Of a stretch of 64,000 bases of DNA, positions 1 to 9,703 are shown in pieces. Under the pieces are notes generated by a model. That model did no database searches. It was not told where the DNA came from and was given only the letters and a program-made list of their open reading frames with translations. The DNA comes from Hyphomicrobium sp. (GTDB taxonomy: Bacteria; Pseudomonadota; Alphaproteobacteria; Rhizobiales; Hyphomicrobiaceae), in NCBI GenBank assembly GCA_003987725.1, contig RXJH01000008.1, positions 186,001 to 250,000 of the forward strand, given 5' to 3'. Each line of letters begins with the position of its first letter. Positions within the stretch are counted from its first letter, which is position 1. The position numbers and the translations under genes were made by a program.

Positions 1-2336
1 ACGAGCATCGCTCCGTGCGCGCTCTTGCTTCCGTTCTCGAAAGCCGCCTGAGTGAAGCAAACGCGGAAAATCCCGGCCGCGCCAACGTTTCGGAAAAAGC
101 ATTCAAGCGCGTTCACCCGCTGATGCGCTGGACATGCGTTTCGCTGCAGGCCGTGAGCGTCGCTATCTACTACGTCATTCTCTCCTCGCCGGTCGCTTAC
201 ATAGTGCTGATGGCAACCGCCGCGACCGACGGAAAAATCACTTGGACCGAGGCGGCACAAATTTCGACGCTTGTCGGCTTCGCCATTTGGCCGAGCATGC
301 TGTTCCTCAGCATCGCGCTCAAGTGGCTGGTCATTGGCCGTTTCAAACCCGGCCGCTATCCGCTCTGGAGCTTCTACTATTTCCGCTGGTGGCTCGTGAC
401 GCGCTTCCAAGCTCTGAGCTGGGCCGAGATGTTTGCCGGCACGCCGCTGATGAGCCTTTACTGGCGCGCGATGGGGGCCAAGATTGGCCGCAACGTCAAC
501 ATATCGACGTCGCTCTGCGGCGCATTCGACCTGGTCTCCATCGGCCAAGGTTCGAGCATAGGCCTTGAAACCCAGATCCTCGGCTATCGCGTCGAAGACG
601 GCTATCTCGTCATCGAGCCGGTGGCGATCGGCGAGAATTGCTTCGTCGGCATGCATTGCAGTCTCGGTCTTGGAACGAGCATGGGCAACGGCGCACGCCT
701 CGACGATATGTCGTCGCTGCCGGACGGCACCGAGATGACAAGTTATGAATGCCGTCGCGGATCTCCCGCGCTGCTCGCGGAAGTTTCGGTGCCGGAAGCG
801 AAATCGCCGCCGCCAAGTCTCCTGCGCGCCTTCTCGTTCGGAGCGCTGCATCTCGCCCTGATTTACGTGATGGGATATTTTCTCATCGCGACGATCATCC
901 CGTCAGCAATCATCATCTTCGCAGGACTGTCGATCGCCGGACCCATCGGCGGTGCAATCGGCGCCTTCCTCGCGGTACCCGTTGGAATTCTCACCTACGC
1001 GCTGGGTGCGATTGCGCTCGTCGCTCTGCTGCAGTCATCCGAAGCAGGGCGGATCCCGGTCTACAGCCTCGCCTATGTGCGCCATTGGTTCGTCAGCTAT
1101 CTTCTGACGAATACGAAAACCATTCTGCTGCCGGTTTACGCAACAGTCTATTGCCCGCCGTTTCTCCGCGCTCTCGGAGCAAAAATCGGTGCAGGCTCCG
1201 AAGTCTCGACGGTTTCGCACATCACGCCGAATCTCCTTGAAGTCGGCGAGGGAAGCTTCCTGGCGGATGCCTGCCTTGTCGGCGGTCACCGGATCAATGA
1301 CGGTGTCATGGAGATCGGCGCGGTGCGCATCGGAGCGCGAAGCTTCATCGGCAACAGTGCGCTCATCCCGGGCGGACATGCCGTTGGCGACAACGCGCTG
1401 ATCGGCGTGGCTTCGACCCCTCCCGCGAACGTCGCGGAAATTCCGGACAATACGCGTTGGCTGGGCTCGCCTGGCTTTGCCCTACCGCAAACGCAGCGCA
1501 ACGTCTGCTTCAACGAAACGGAGATATTCAAGCCTACGCTCTCCGCACGCATCGCGAGAACGATAACCGATACGCTGCGTGTGTTGTTGCCGGGCTTCAT
1601 TATCGCCGCGGAAGGCGTCGCGTTCGCAACCTATCTCGTGATGGGCTATCACGCCCTGCCCTTCTGGGTCGTCATCGCCGGCATTCCTTTTGTCGTATCG
1701 GCGACCGCGGCCGGATCGATTTTGGCCAGCGCCCTCATCAAGAGTCTGTTCATCGGCCGCATAACGCCGACGGTAAAACCGCTCTGGTGCAGGTTTATCT
1801 GGAACAACGAGCTCGTGAATGGTGTCTACGAAACAGTGGCTGCCACGACCATGACGCCGTTGATGGGCACACCCTTCATCGCATCGGCTTTGCGCCTGAT
1901 GGGCTGCAAGATCGGCAAGTGGTGCTATCTCGAAACCACGCTCTTCTCGGAATTCGATCTCGTCGAGATCGGTGACCGCGCGTGCCTGAACATCGGCGCG
2001 ACGATCCAAAATCATCTCTTTGAGGATCGCGTCTTCAAGGCCGACCGTATCAAGATCGGCGACGGTTGCACGGTCGGCAACATGGCCGTCGTTCTCTACG
2101 GCACCGAAATGCACGCCGCTTCGAGCCTCGGTCCGCTATCGGTTCTGATGAAAGGCGACGTGCTTCCGGCTGGAACACGCTGGCACGGCACGCCCTGCGA
2201 ACCCCTCACTTCACCAACGAAAAGCACGGTCGAAGCGAAGAAGCGGTCATCCACAGTAGCAAGCTCTTATGCACAACATAAGCGCCCGGCGCGGCTGGTG
2301 AAAAAGCCGATCGAGCTGTTACCGATCTCAGTGTGA
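1..2336 (+). CDS. Pls/PosA-type NRPS, C-terminal part (5' truncated)
   Basis: The frame is open to the left window edge, so this is the 3' part of a longer gene; the GTG at 15 is unlikely to be the real start. The visible ~775 residues hold three left-handed beta-helix (hexapeptide repeat) acyltransferase-like segments, roughly residues 150-260, 385-490 and 610-715. Hydrophobic membrane blocks lie between them (about 40-110, 270-345 and 530-580). This alternation is typical of the C-terminal half of Pls/PosA-family synthetases, which make epsilon-poly-lysine and related homopolymers. In that family an adenylation and a carrier domain precede it; the opening residues look like the tail of a carrier domain. 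The substrate cannot be deduced here. An 11-bp hairpin follows the stop. Confidence 0.75.
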   Translation, partial: EHRSVRALASVLESRLSEANAENPGRANVSEKAFKRVHPLMRWTCVSLQAVSVAIYYVILSSPVAYIVLMATAATDGKITWTEAAQISTLVGFAIWPSMLFLSIALKWLVIGRFKPGRYPLWSFYYFRWWLVTRFQALSWAEMFAGTPLMSLYWRAMGAKIGRNVNISTSLCGAFDLVSIGQGSSIGLETQILGYRVEDGYLVIEPVAIGENCFVGMHCSLGLGTSMGNGARLDDMSSLPDGTEMTSYECRRGSPALLAEVSVPEAKSPPPSLLRAFSFGALHLALIYVMGYFLIATIIPSAIIIFAGLSIAGPIGGAIGAFLAVPVGILTYALGAIALVALLQSSEAGRIPVYSLAYVRHWFVSYLLTNTKTILLPVYATVYCPPFLRALGAKIGAGSEVSTVSHITPNLLEVGEGSFLADACLVGGHRINDGVMEIGAVRIGARSFIGNSALIPGGHAVGDNALIGVASTPPANVAEIPDNTRWLGSPGFALPQTQRNVCFNETEIFKPTLSARIARTITDTLRVLLPGFIIAAEGVAFATYLVMGYHALPFWVVIAGIPFVVSATAAGSILASALIKSLFIGRITPTVKPLWCRFIWNNELVNGVYETVAATTMTPLMGTPFIASALRLMGCKIGKWCYLETTLFSEFDLVEIGDRACLNIGATIQNHLFEDRVFKADRIKIGDGCTVGNMAVVLYGTEMHAASSLGPLSVLMKGDVLPAGTRWHGTPCEPLTSPTKSTVEAKKRSSTVASSYAQHKRPARLVKKPIELLPISV

Positions 2337-2357
2337 GTACAACCGTGCCATGACTGT

Positions 2358-2383
2358 GACTTCCCGGTCAGCACCGGGAAGTC
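2358..2383 (+). terminator. Perfect 11-bp hairpin after the NRPS gene
   Basis: GACTTCCCGGT and ACCGGGAAGTC form a perfect 11-bp stem around a CAGC loop, 22 bp after the stop codon. No run of T follows, so it may be a transcript-end stabiliser or a Rho-assisted site rather than a classical intrinsic terminator. Confidence 0.5.
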
Positions 2384-2535
2384 TCAAGCATTAGGCGCCG
2401 ACGCCAAACTCGACTCGAGCCTGCGAATCACTTCCCCTCAAACTGAACATTGAGAAGTTCAAGTCGAGGTTATCCCATCTTCGCATCCGAATGGGAGTGT
2501 ATGCGCGCCCGCGGTTTCGCGCCTGAGGAAGAGCT

Positions 2536-3972
2536 ATGAATAAACTTTTCGCGTTTGTTGCATCCGCATGGGCCGTGCCCGCGATGATCGGGCCAGCACT
2601 GGCTGACGGACCGTTCTCGCTGAAGGACACGCCGGTTCAGGTGGAAGCGCCAACCTGGTCTGGGGTCTATTTCGGCGTCGGCGGCGGCTACGGCCACAAC
2701 CACTCGAAAAACAACTATCACGACGACTCGGGCGACGTGGACGCTACGTCATCTAAGAATGAGTTCGCCGACGGCGGTCTGGTCTCGCTGATTTACGGCA
2801 TCGACCGGCAAGTGGGCAGCCGCTTCGTCGTCGGCGCCTTCGCGGATTTTTCGGTCTCCGACCTCAATCGCGGCAACGAAGACATTCATAACGCGATGAC
2901 GATCGATCGCTCGTGGGCGATCGGCGCCCGCGCCGGTCTCTTGCTCAATGAACGGACACTGGTTTATGGGACGGCCGGCTATACGCAGGCTCACTTCTCC
3001 AATGATGGATGGTGGGACATCGACCCGGATGGCGGCGGCCCCACCGTGCACGGCAAGGGCAGCCAGACGTTCAGCGGCTACTTCGTCGGCGGCGGCATCG
3101 AGCGGCGGTTGAACGACAACTTCTACCTCCGCGGCGAAGCCCGTTATTCCGATTTCGGTGGCCGAGTGACCAACAGCGGAAACGTCGACGGCGCCAATTT
3201 CGTCGACCGCGAAGTCCCCTCGATCATCACGGTTCAGGCTGCGCTCGTCTATAAGCTCGATCGCGCGAAGGTCTTGAACCCGGATCCGGTAACGGAAGAT
3301 CGCGGCCCGAAGGTCATTTCCTACAGCGGTATCGACGCTGCGAAGGGCGCGGTCGCCTACTACGGCGGCACGGTCTTCGGCTTGAGCGGCGATCTCTACA
3401 AGAGCGGTGTCGTGCTCCGCACACAGGGCATTATCGCTGACTATAATTATCATGCAGGCGCGCCGCTCGACTCAAAGGTCGACGCAGCCGACCGCTCCTT
3501 GGACGTCATGCTCGGCTACCAGTGGGTCTTCTCCAACTGGAGCGCCGTTGCTTATCTTGGCTACGAAGTGCGCAACGTGCATCTCTCGCCGGCCGATCTA
3601 CAGAACGACGTACGCGGCGGAGCCGATGGCTTCAAAGTCGCCGTCGAACTCGAGACGGACGATGAAAGCCAGTACTATGGAAGCCTCGAAGGCAGCTACT
3701 CGACGGCCTTCAATTCCTACTTCGCGGAAGGGCGGGTCGGCTACAACTTCAAGCGGTTCATCGTCGGACCTGAAGGCTCAGTCTACAGCGATGAAGGCGA
3801 TCTCTCGACCCGAGTCGGCGCCTTTGCGACGATCCCCTTCCATCTTCCGTGGAATAATCTTCCGGCCAAGCTCACCTTCGACGTCGGCCATCAGTTCGTG
3901 AACAGCGGCGGCGAGTCGAGAACTGGCGGCGAAGGCGTCTACGGCGGATCGATGCTGCGCGTAGATTTCTGA
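2536..3972 (+). CDS. Two-barrel outer-membrane protein (Omp25-like + BcsS-like)
   Basis: The 478-aa protein starts at an ATG preceded by a purine-rich GAGGAAGAG site. A signal peptide covers residues 1-23, with AxA-type cleavage before DGPF. Residues ~35-240 resemble the Omp25/Omp31 opacity-type beta-barrel: WSGVYFGVGGGYG opening, alternating aromatic strands, and a closing strand near ALVYKLD. Residues ~250-478 form a second beta-strand-rich unit that I read as a CBP_BcsS-type domain (YYGGTVFGLSGDLY opening, C-terminal LRVDF). BcsS proteins are linked to alphaproteobacterial cellulose export, but no cellulose synthase gene lies in the window. It appears monocistronic, ending at a strong bidirectional terminator. 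The BcsS assignment is from memory of the family; a plain porin is the alternative. Confidence 0.7.
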   Translation: MNKLFAFVASAWAVPAMIGPALADGPFSLKDTPVQVEAPTWSGVYFGVGGGYGHNHSKNNYHDDSGDVDATSSKNEFADGGLVSLIYGIDRQVGSRFVVGAFADFSVSDLNRGNEDIHNAMTIDRSWAIGARAGLLLNERTLVYGTAGYTQAHFSNDGWWDIDPDGGGPTVHGKGSQTFSGYFVGGGIERRLNDNFYLRGEARYSDFGGRVTNSGNVDGANFVDREVPSIITVQAALVYKLDRAKVLNPDPVTEDRGPKVISYSGIDAAKGAVAYYGGTVFGLSGDLYKSGVVLRTQGIIADYNYHAGAPLDSKVDAADRSLDVMLGYQWVFSNWSAVAYLGYEVRNVHLSPADLQNDVRGGADGFKVAVELETDDESQYYGSLEGSYSTAFNSYFAEGRVGYNFKRFIVGPEGSVYSDEGDLSTRVGAFATIPFHLPWNNLPAKLTFDVGHQFVNSGGESRTGGEGVYGGSMLRVDF

Positions 3973-3998
3973 GGCGCGTCAGCCCCTATCGGAATGAA

Positions 3999-4044
3999 TA
4001 AAAAAAAGGCGCGGGCTGATCCCTTCAGCCGCGCCTTTCTCTTT
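3999..4044. terminator. Bidirectional intrinsic terminator
   Basis: GGCGCGGGCTGA (4008-4019) pairs with TCAGCCGCGCC (4025-4035), with one bulged G. An A run lies on the left and a T-rich run on the right. It sits between the convergent barrel gene and the efflux adaptor gene and can serve both. Confidence 0.85.
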
Positions 4045-4059
4045 GTGCTTTGCAGCGAT

Positions 4060-5241
4060 TTAATTGACGGCGCCCGTAGCGACGGAGGGCTTTCCCTCGG
4101 CTTGGGGCGGCGGCGCCGTGAGAGGCTGCACCGGCGAACCAGGTCCGATCTTCTGTAGGTTGCCGGTGATGATCAGGTCTTTCTCATCCACGCCCACCAC
4201 GCTGATGAGGTCGCCGTCCGCCGGGCCCGGTGTCACCAGCTTCTGCTGGGCGATATTCTTATCGCCGACCACATAGACATATTTGCCAAGTTGGCTCGAT
4301 CCAAGGGCCGTTTGGGGCACCATCAAAGCATTGGCATCTTCGCCGGCATGAATTCGGATGCGAACGTACTGGCCGGGCAGCAGCGTCCGGTCCGCGTTGG
4401 CGATCGTTGCCCGCGCGGTAAGCGTGCCTGTCAGCCGGTCGATGGTGTTATCGATGAACGTGATCGTTCCTTTGTGCAGCGCCTTGTCGTTTCCGGGTAC
4501 GAAAATCTCGGCAGCCGTCGCGCCGCTAGCACGCACTTTTTGAATTACGGGCAGCTCTGCCTCGCTCGGATTGAACGTCACGTAAATCGGATCAATCTGA
4601 ACGAGCGTGTTGAGAGGCCCACCTCCCGCGCTGATGAGAGCTCCGAGTGGCGCTTGGTTCTTGCCCAATCTCCCGGCGAAAGGCGCGCGAATTTCGGTAT
4701 ATCCGAGATTGAGCTCGGCCGTGCGAATGGCGGCGTCGTCGATTGTTATGGCAGCGTCCGCTTGCCGGAGCGAACTTGACCGCTGATCGTAGGTGTCCTT
4801 GGCAAGCCATCCGCTCTTTGTCAGTTCCGACCCGCGCTCGAGATTGGAGCTGGCATAGTCGCGAGCGGCGATGTCGCGCTGCTTCTGGGCTTTGGCGCGA
4901 TCGAGCTCCGCCTGGTAGTCGCGCGGATCGATCACGTAAAGAAGATCGCCCGCGGCAACGTCCGCGCCATCCGGAACATCCTGCTTCTGCACATAACCGG
5001 AAACCCGCGCTTGCAGCGTGATGTCACGGATGGATTCGGTGCGCGCCGAATATTCGAGATAGATATTGACCGGCCGCTTGACGACAGGCGCGACCGGCAC
5101 CGGCATGACGAATGCGGCTTGCGGCGGCGCGGCCGGACTCTCAACCGCGGCGATAAGCTTCGCAAGATCTTGCCGGTGAACGTAGGCGGCGCCGCCCCCT
5201 GCGACCAGCAAAGCCAGAACGACAATCTTCCAAAGTCGCAT
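4060..5241 (-). CDS. RND efflux periplasmic adaptor subunit
   Basis: This 393-aa membrane fusion protein of the AcrA/MexA family links an inner-membrane RND pump to an outer-membrane channel. An N-terminal membrane anchor or signal covers residues 1-20. The lipoyl-like half ends in RVSGYVQKQDVPDGADVAAGDLLY, here described as residues ~80-103. A coiled-coil hairpin rich in Ala/Gln/Arg follows (~110-180), then the second lipoyl half (TEIRAPFAGRLG), the beta-barrel and the membrane-proximal domain. It lies 14 bp downstream of the pump gene in the same operon, so the pump is transcribed first. No outer-membrane channel and no TetR-type regulator is adjacent. Confidence 0.92.
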   Translation of the reverse strand: MRLWKIVVLALLVAGGGAAYVHRQDLAKLIAAVESPAAPPQAAFVMPVPVAPVVKRPVNIYLEYSARTESIRDITLQARVSGYVQKQDVPDGADVAAGDLLYVIDPRDYQAELDRAKAQKQRDIAARDYASSNLERGSELTKSGWLAKDTYDQRSSSLRQADAAITIDDAAIRTAELNLGYTEIRAPFAGRLGKNQAPLGALISAGGGPLNTLVQIDPIYVTFNPSEAELPVIQKVRASGATAAEIFVPGNDKALHKGTITFIDNTIDRLTGTLTARATIANADRTLLPGQYVRIRIHAGEDANALMVPQTALGSSQLGKYVYVVGDKNIAQQKLVTPGPADGDLISVVGVDEKDLIITGNLQKIGPGSPVQPLTAPPPQAEGKPSVATGAVN

Positions 5242-5255
5242 CGCAAAATCCCTGT

Positions 5256-8200
5256 CTATTCGGCAGCAGCCGGATTTGAAGCATCGTTGCCGGTTGCCGC
5301 ATGTTCCCCGGACATGTTGGCTTCACGTCCTTCGCGCCACTCTTCGATCATGGCGTAGAATACCGGAACGAACAGCAACGTAAGCAGCGTGGCGGCGAGC
5401 ATGCCGCCGAACACCGTCGTACCGATCGATTGCCGGCTGGCGGCGCCGGCTCCCGACGCCATCATGAGCGGCACGACGCCGAGAATGAAAGCGAACGCCG
5501 TCATCAATATCGGGCGAAGCCGAAGCCGCGCCGCTTCCATTGCCGCATCGATGATCGGTAATCCCTCGAGCCGCCGTCTCTTCGCGAACTCGACGATCAG
5601 AATGGCATTCTTCGCCGCGAGGCCGATGAGCATGACAAACCCGATCTGCGAGTAAACGTCGATCTGCAGGCCGCGCACCCAGATCGCAAGGAGCGCACCA
5701 AAGAGCGCGAGCGGCACCGCCAGAAGCACCATGAACGGCATCGACCAGCTCTCGTATTGCGCGGCGAGGATCAAAAAGACGAACACGCTCGCCAACGCAA
5801 AGACGACGAGAGCGATCGAACCTGCCTTGAGTTCCTGGAAGGTAATGCCAGTCCATTCGTAACTGAAATCGCGCGGCAGCGCCGTCGCCGCGGCGCGCTC
5901 CATCGCGGCGATCGCCTGTCCCGTGCTGTAGCCCGGTGCGGGGCCGCCGTTGATCAGCGCCGAAGCATAGTTGTTGTAGTGAGGCACGGTCTCAGGCCCA
6001 ACGATCGGCTTCAGTGTACCGAGCGTGCTGAGCGGCACCATGCCGCCTGTCGCGTTGCGCACATAAAGCCGCGACAGGCTCGATGGATCGGACCGCGAAT
6101 TCTTGTCCGCTTGCAACGTCACGCGGAACGTGCGGCCGAAAAGGTTGAAGTCGTTCACGTAGAGCGAACCGAGATAAATCTGCAGAGTGTTGAAGACGTC
6201 CGGCAGATTAAGGCCCAAGAGCTTCGCCTTGGAGCGGTCGAGATCGTAGTTGAACTGCGGCGTCGAGGTCGAGAACGACGAGAATAGCTGCTGTGCATCG
6301 AGTTCCGGCTGCTTGCGAGCTTCTGCGATCAGGGCCTGCGTCGCCTCGTTGAGAGCCACGCTTCCGCGACCTGTCAAATCTTCGACCTGGAATTCAAATC
6401 CGCCGGTGGTTCCAAGTCCCGGGATCGACGGGGGATCGAAACTGAGCGCGATAGCTTCCGGGATCATGAGAAGCTTGCCGCGCACGTCCTGGACCAAGCG
6501 TGATGCGCTTTGCTCCGGCGGCCGTTCGTTCCAAGGCTTCAGAATGGCGAATTCCACGGCCGAATTCGATTGCGCCGCGTTCGTCAAAAAGTTCAGGCCG
6601 CTGATCGAGCCGACGATATCGACACCCGGCGTGCTCTCGAGAATGTCTCGGACCTGCTTCGCCACGGCGTCGGTTCGTTCGAGCGATGCGCCATCGGGCA
6701 ACTGCACCACGACGAAGAAGTAACCCTGATCCTCGACCGGCAAAAACGTTGACGGCACGCGCTGCGCGATCAGATAAGTCGCTCCAAGTATCACGGCGAA
6801 AAAGAAAAGCATCGCCCAGCGAATGCGGATCAGGAACCGCACCAGATTTGCGTAGCCGTGCGAAATGCGGTCAAAGCCGGCGTTGAACCAGCGGAAGAGG
6901 ATGAACTTGGCAGGCTCGCGATGACGGAGGAACACCGCTGCCAGGGCGGGACTGAGCGTCAGCGAGTTGAATGCGGAGAGGCCGACTGAAATCGCAACCG
7001 TCAGCGCGAATTGATTGTAGAGCCGGCCGGATACGCCCGGAATGAACGCCACGGGAATGAACACGGCCATCAGCACGCCGGTGGTCGCGATGATGGGACC
7101 GGTAACTTCGGACATGGCCTTCAAAGCCGCCGCCATCGGCTTCAGGCCGTTTTCCAGCTGACGTTCGACGTTCTCCACGACCACGATGGCGTCATCGACC
7201 ACGAGCCCGATCGCCAGCACCATGCCGAGCAGGCTCAGCATATTCAGCGAGAACCCGAGCGTGTGCATGATGACGAGCGTCGCAATCAGCGAAACGGGTA
7301 TAGCGATCGTCGGAATGATGGTCGTGCGCCAGCTTTGCAAGAAGATGTAGACGACGAGCACGACCAGCCCCAGAGCTTCGAGAAGCGTGAAGACCACGTC
7401 ATGCATGGCGGCGGAAACGAACCGGGTCGTATCGTAGTGCATGCCGTAGGCAATTCCCTTCGGGAATCGCTTCGAAAGCTCGTCCATCTTGGTCAGCACG
7501 CGCTCCTGGAGATCGAGTGCGTTCGAACCGGGCATCTGGAAAACGGCGAGCACGACGGACGGGTCGTTGCCAAAAAACGCCGATGACGAATATTGGAGCG
7601 CCCCGAGCTCGATACGGGCGACATCGCGCAGCCGCACGATGGCACCTGTCGCCGGGTTCGATCGCACGACGATATTGCCGAATTCTTCCGGATTGCTGAG
7701 CCGCCCGGTCGCGTTGACCTGCATTTCGAACGGCGTTCCGGGCGGCGCCGGTGACTGGCCGATCTTTCCGGCCGCGACCTGGATGTTTTGCTCCGCAACC
7801 GCATTTTGAACGTCGACGGCTGTAATGCCGAGCTGGGACATCTTATCGGGATCGAGCCAAAGGCGCATCGAATAGCGCCGCTCGCCGAAGATCTGCACGT
7901 CGCCGACGCCCGCGATGCGCTTCAAAGGATCGACGATTTGAAGGTAGGCGTAATTGCTGAGCGTCACCGGATCGACCGAATGGTCAGGCGACGTCAGGTT
8001 GACGATCAGGACGAAATTCGGGTTCTGCTTGCGGATCGAGATGCCGGCCTGATTGACGATGGGCGGCAACGCCGACGCGGCCTCAGCCACGCGGTTCTGT
8101 ACGTCGACGGCGGCAATGCTGAGCGGATAGCCGACGTCGAATGTGATCGTGATGTTCGACGAGCCGTCGTTGGAACTCGACGACGACATGTACGTCATGC

Positions 8201-8420
8201 CTTCGACGCCGTTGATCTGCTGTTCGAGCGGCGTCGTAACGGTGTCGGCGACGACCTGGGCGCTGGCGCCGGGATAGATCGCGCTCACCACCACTTGCGG
8301 AGGCGTTACATCGGGAAGTTGCGACACCGGCAGCAGGAAATAGCAAATGGTGCCCGCCAGGACCATGATGACGGCGATTGCCGAGGCAAAGATGGGCCGG
8401 TGAATAAAGAAATTGACCAT
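5256..8420 (-). CDS. RND multidrug efflux pump, HAE1 family
   Basis: This 1054-aa inner-membrane proton-driven drug exporter is of AcrB/MexB type and full length. It has two copies of the RND repeat: a first transmembrane helix (IFASAIAVIMVLAG), a large periplasmic loop, a six-helix block, then the second half. The proton-relay acids are present in TM4 (D409-D410 in GLVVDDAIVV), as is the TM10 lysine in GLAAKNAIL. The porter signature PDVTPPQVVVSAIYPGAS near residues 36-53 is typical of HAE1. It is first in a two-gene operon with the adaptor, the reverse of the usual order. The substrate is unknown. Confidence 0.95.
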   Translation of the reverse strand: MVNFFIHRPIFASAIAVIMVLAGTICYFLLPVSQLPDVTPPQVVVSAIYPGASAQVVADTVTTPLEQQINGVEGMTYMSSSSSNDGSSNITITFDVGYPLSIAAVDVQNRVAEAASALPPIVNQAGISIRKQNPNFVLIVNLTSPDHSVDPVTLSNYAYLQIVDPLKRIAGVGDVQIFGERRYSMRLWLDPDKMSQLGITAVDVQNAVAEQNIQVAAGKIGQSPAPPGTPFEMQVNATGRLSNPEEFGNIVVRSNPATGAIVRLRDVARIELGALQYSSSAFFGNDPSVVLAVFQMPGSNALDLQERVLTKMDELSKRFPKGIAYGMHYDTTRFVSAAMHDVVFTLLEALGLVVLVVYIFLQSWRTTIIPTIAIPVSLIATLVIMHTLGFSLNMLSLLGMVLAIGLVVDDAIVVVENVERQLENGLKPMAAALKAMSEVTGPIIATTGVLMAVFIPVAFIPGVSGRLYNQFALTVAISVGLSAFNSLTLSPALAAVFLRHREPAKFILFRWFNAGFDRISHGYANLVRFLIRIRWAMLFFFAVILGATYLIAQRVPSTFLPVEDQGYFFVVVQLPDGASLERTDAVAKQVRDILESTPGVDIVGSISGLNFLTNAAQSNSAVEFAILKPWNERPPEQSASRLVQDVRGKLLMIPEAIALSFDPPSIPGLGTTGGFEFQVEDLTGRGSVALNEATQALIAEARKQPELDAQQLFSSFSTSTPQFNYDLDRSKAKLLGLNLPDVFNTLQIYLGSLYVNDFNLFGRTFRVTLQADKNSRSDPSSLSRLYVRNATGGMVPLSTLGTLKPIVGPETVPHYNNYASALINGGPAPGYSTGQAIAAMERAAATALPRDFSYEWTGITFQELKAGSIALVVFALASVFVFLILAAQYESWSMPFMVLLAVPLALFGALLAIWVRGLQIDVYSQIGFVMLIGLAAKNAILIVEFAKRRRLEGLPIIDAAMEAARLRLRPILMTAFAFILGVVPLMMASGAGAASRQSIGTTVFGGMLAATLLTLLFVPVFYAMIEEWREGREANMSGEHAATGNDASNPAAAE

Positions 8421-9098
8421 GCGCCGTCCGATGTTGATGCGGGGTAGCCGCCGAGGACGGCCTTGGCGTTCCCTTGGAACCCATACCCTCTTAAAGACAC
8501 TAACCCTCTGTCACCTCAAGCAGCCATTTCCGCGATCTTTGGGCGAGGTAAACAGGGCGACCAGAAAACCTTCACAGACGAAAATGGGGATCGTTTCTAG
8601 CTTCGCCAGCATTCACCGCCAACTTCTATCGAACATCGTATCTTTGCAGCCACAAAATGCCGCTGCAATGGTGGCGATCGGTTGCAGTGCTGAGGCCCGC
8701 GCGCGTCTCTCGACTGGATCGGACCATCAGGCAGGAACGGCAATCGACAAGAGAACACGCCTTGGGATTTGGACTCGGCCAAAAAGAGCCCGGGGGGCGT
8801 AGGCTGATCAAAAAAAGCCCGCGGAAGAAAGCTAATCGAAAGCCCCCCGCGATTGGGCGGTCATCTGGTTAGCTCAATTCTGCCCAATTGCCGGCGAACC
8901 GGGCGACAAATGTTCGGCCTGAATGAAACGGAATTCCGTCGATTGAAGCCGATCAAAGGAAATATGGAATACGGATTGGCCCGAGCTGCCAAACGATAGT
9001 GCCGTAGCCAGTCAGCTATCTGGCCATTCGTTCCTCAGAAAAAGAATTAGCCCAAAGACAAGCGCGATGAAGATGGCCTGCCTAAGTTCAGACTGAGC
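8421..9098. other. 678-bp stretch without a recognisable gene
   Basis: It lies between the start of the RND pump gene and the end of the labA-like gene and must hold the pump promoter. Small open frames exist on both strands, but none has a convincing ribosome site, codon pattern or family resemblance. The only notable piece is the hydrophobic in-frame segment directly after the labA stop (about 9029-9098), described in the findings. Confidence 0.6.
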
Positions 9099-9659
9099 CT
9101 AAAGCTCGTCTTGCGTCAGCGGCGGTCCGTTTTGAGCGCGTCCGATTTCCTTTTCGAGATCCGCCAGATCCAAAAACTGATCGGCTTGGCGACGTAGCTC
9201 ATCCGCTATCATCGGCGGCTGCGTCTGCAACGTCGAAACGATGCTCACGCGCTTGCCCATTTGCTGGAGAGCAGCGACCAGACTGCGAAAATCGCCATCA
9301 CCGGAAAAGATCACGATGTGATCGAGATTATCGGCAAGCCGCATCGCATCGACGGCAAGCTCGATATCCATGTTACCTTTGATGCGTCTGCGTCCGGCGC
9401 TGTCGATGAACTCCTTCGACGCTTTAGTCACCATCGAAAATCCGTTGTACTCGAGCCAATCGATCAACGGCCGGATGGACGAGTACTGCTGCTCGTCGGC
9501 GATGGCGGTATAATAGAGTGCTCTTACGAGCTGCACCTTGCCCCTGAAAAGCCGGAGCAACCGCCGATAGTCGATGTCAAAACCGAGCAGTTTTGCTGCG
9601 GCATAGAGATTTGCGCCATCAATAAATAAAGCAACGCGCTCCGTCGGATAAAAATGCAT
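9099..9659 (-). CDS. LabA-like NYN domain protein
   Basis: The NYN/PIN-like nuclease-fold protein is 186 aa from the ATG at 9659. I chose this start because family members begin a few residues before the first strand (here MHFYPTERVALFIDGANLY); an upstream ATG at 9731 would add an unconserved tail and overlap the -35 box of the candidate promoter. Acidic residues expected for metal binding are present in FIDGANLY and in the IVIFSGDGDF motif near residue 110. Members are putative RNases or regulators; LabA itself acts in cyanobacterial circadian feedback, and the role in alphaproteobacteria is not established. It is monocistronic in this view, with its own promoter. Confidence 0.88.
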   Translation of the reverse strand: MHFYPTERVALFIDGANLYAAAKLLGFDIDYRRLLRLFRGKVQLVRALYYTAIADEQQYSSIRPLIDWLEYNGFSMVTKASKEFIDSAGRRRIKGNMDIELAVDAMRLADNLDHIVIFSGDGDFRSLVAALQQMGKRVSIVSTLQTQPPMIADELRRQADQFLDLADLEKEIGRAQNGPPLTQDEL

Positions 9660-9703
9660 GAGGCATTCCAAAAACATGCATGGCCAAAGTCCTCGTGCAG
9701 AGT

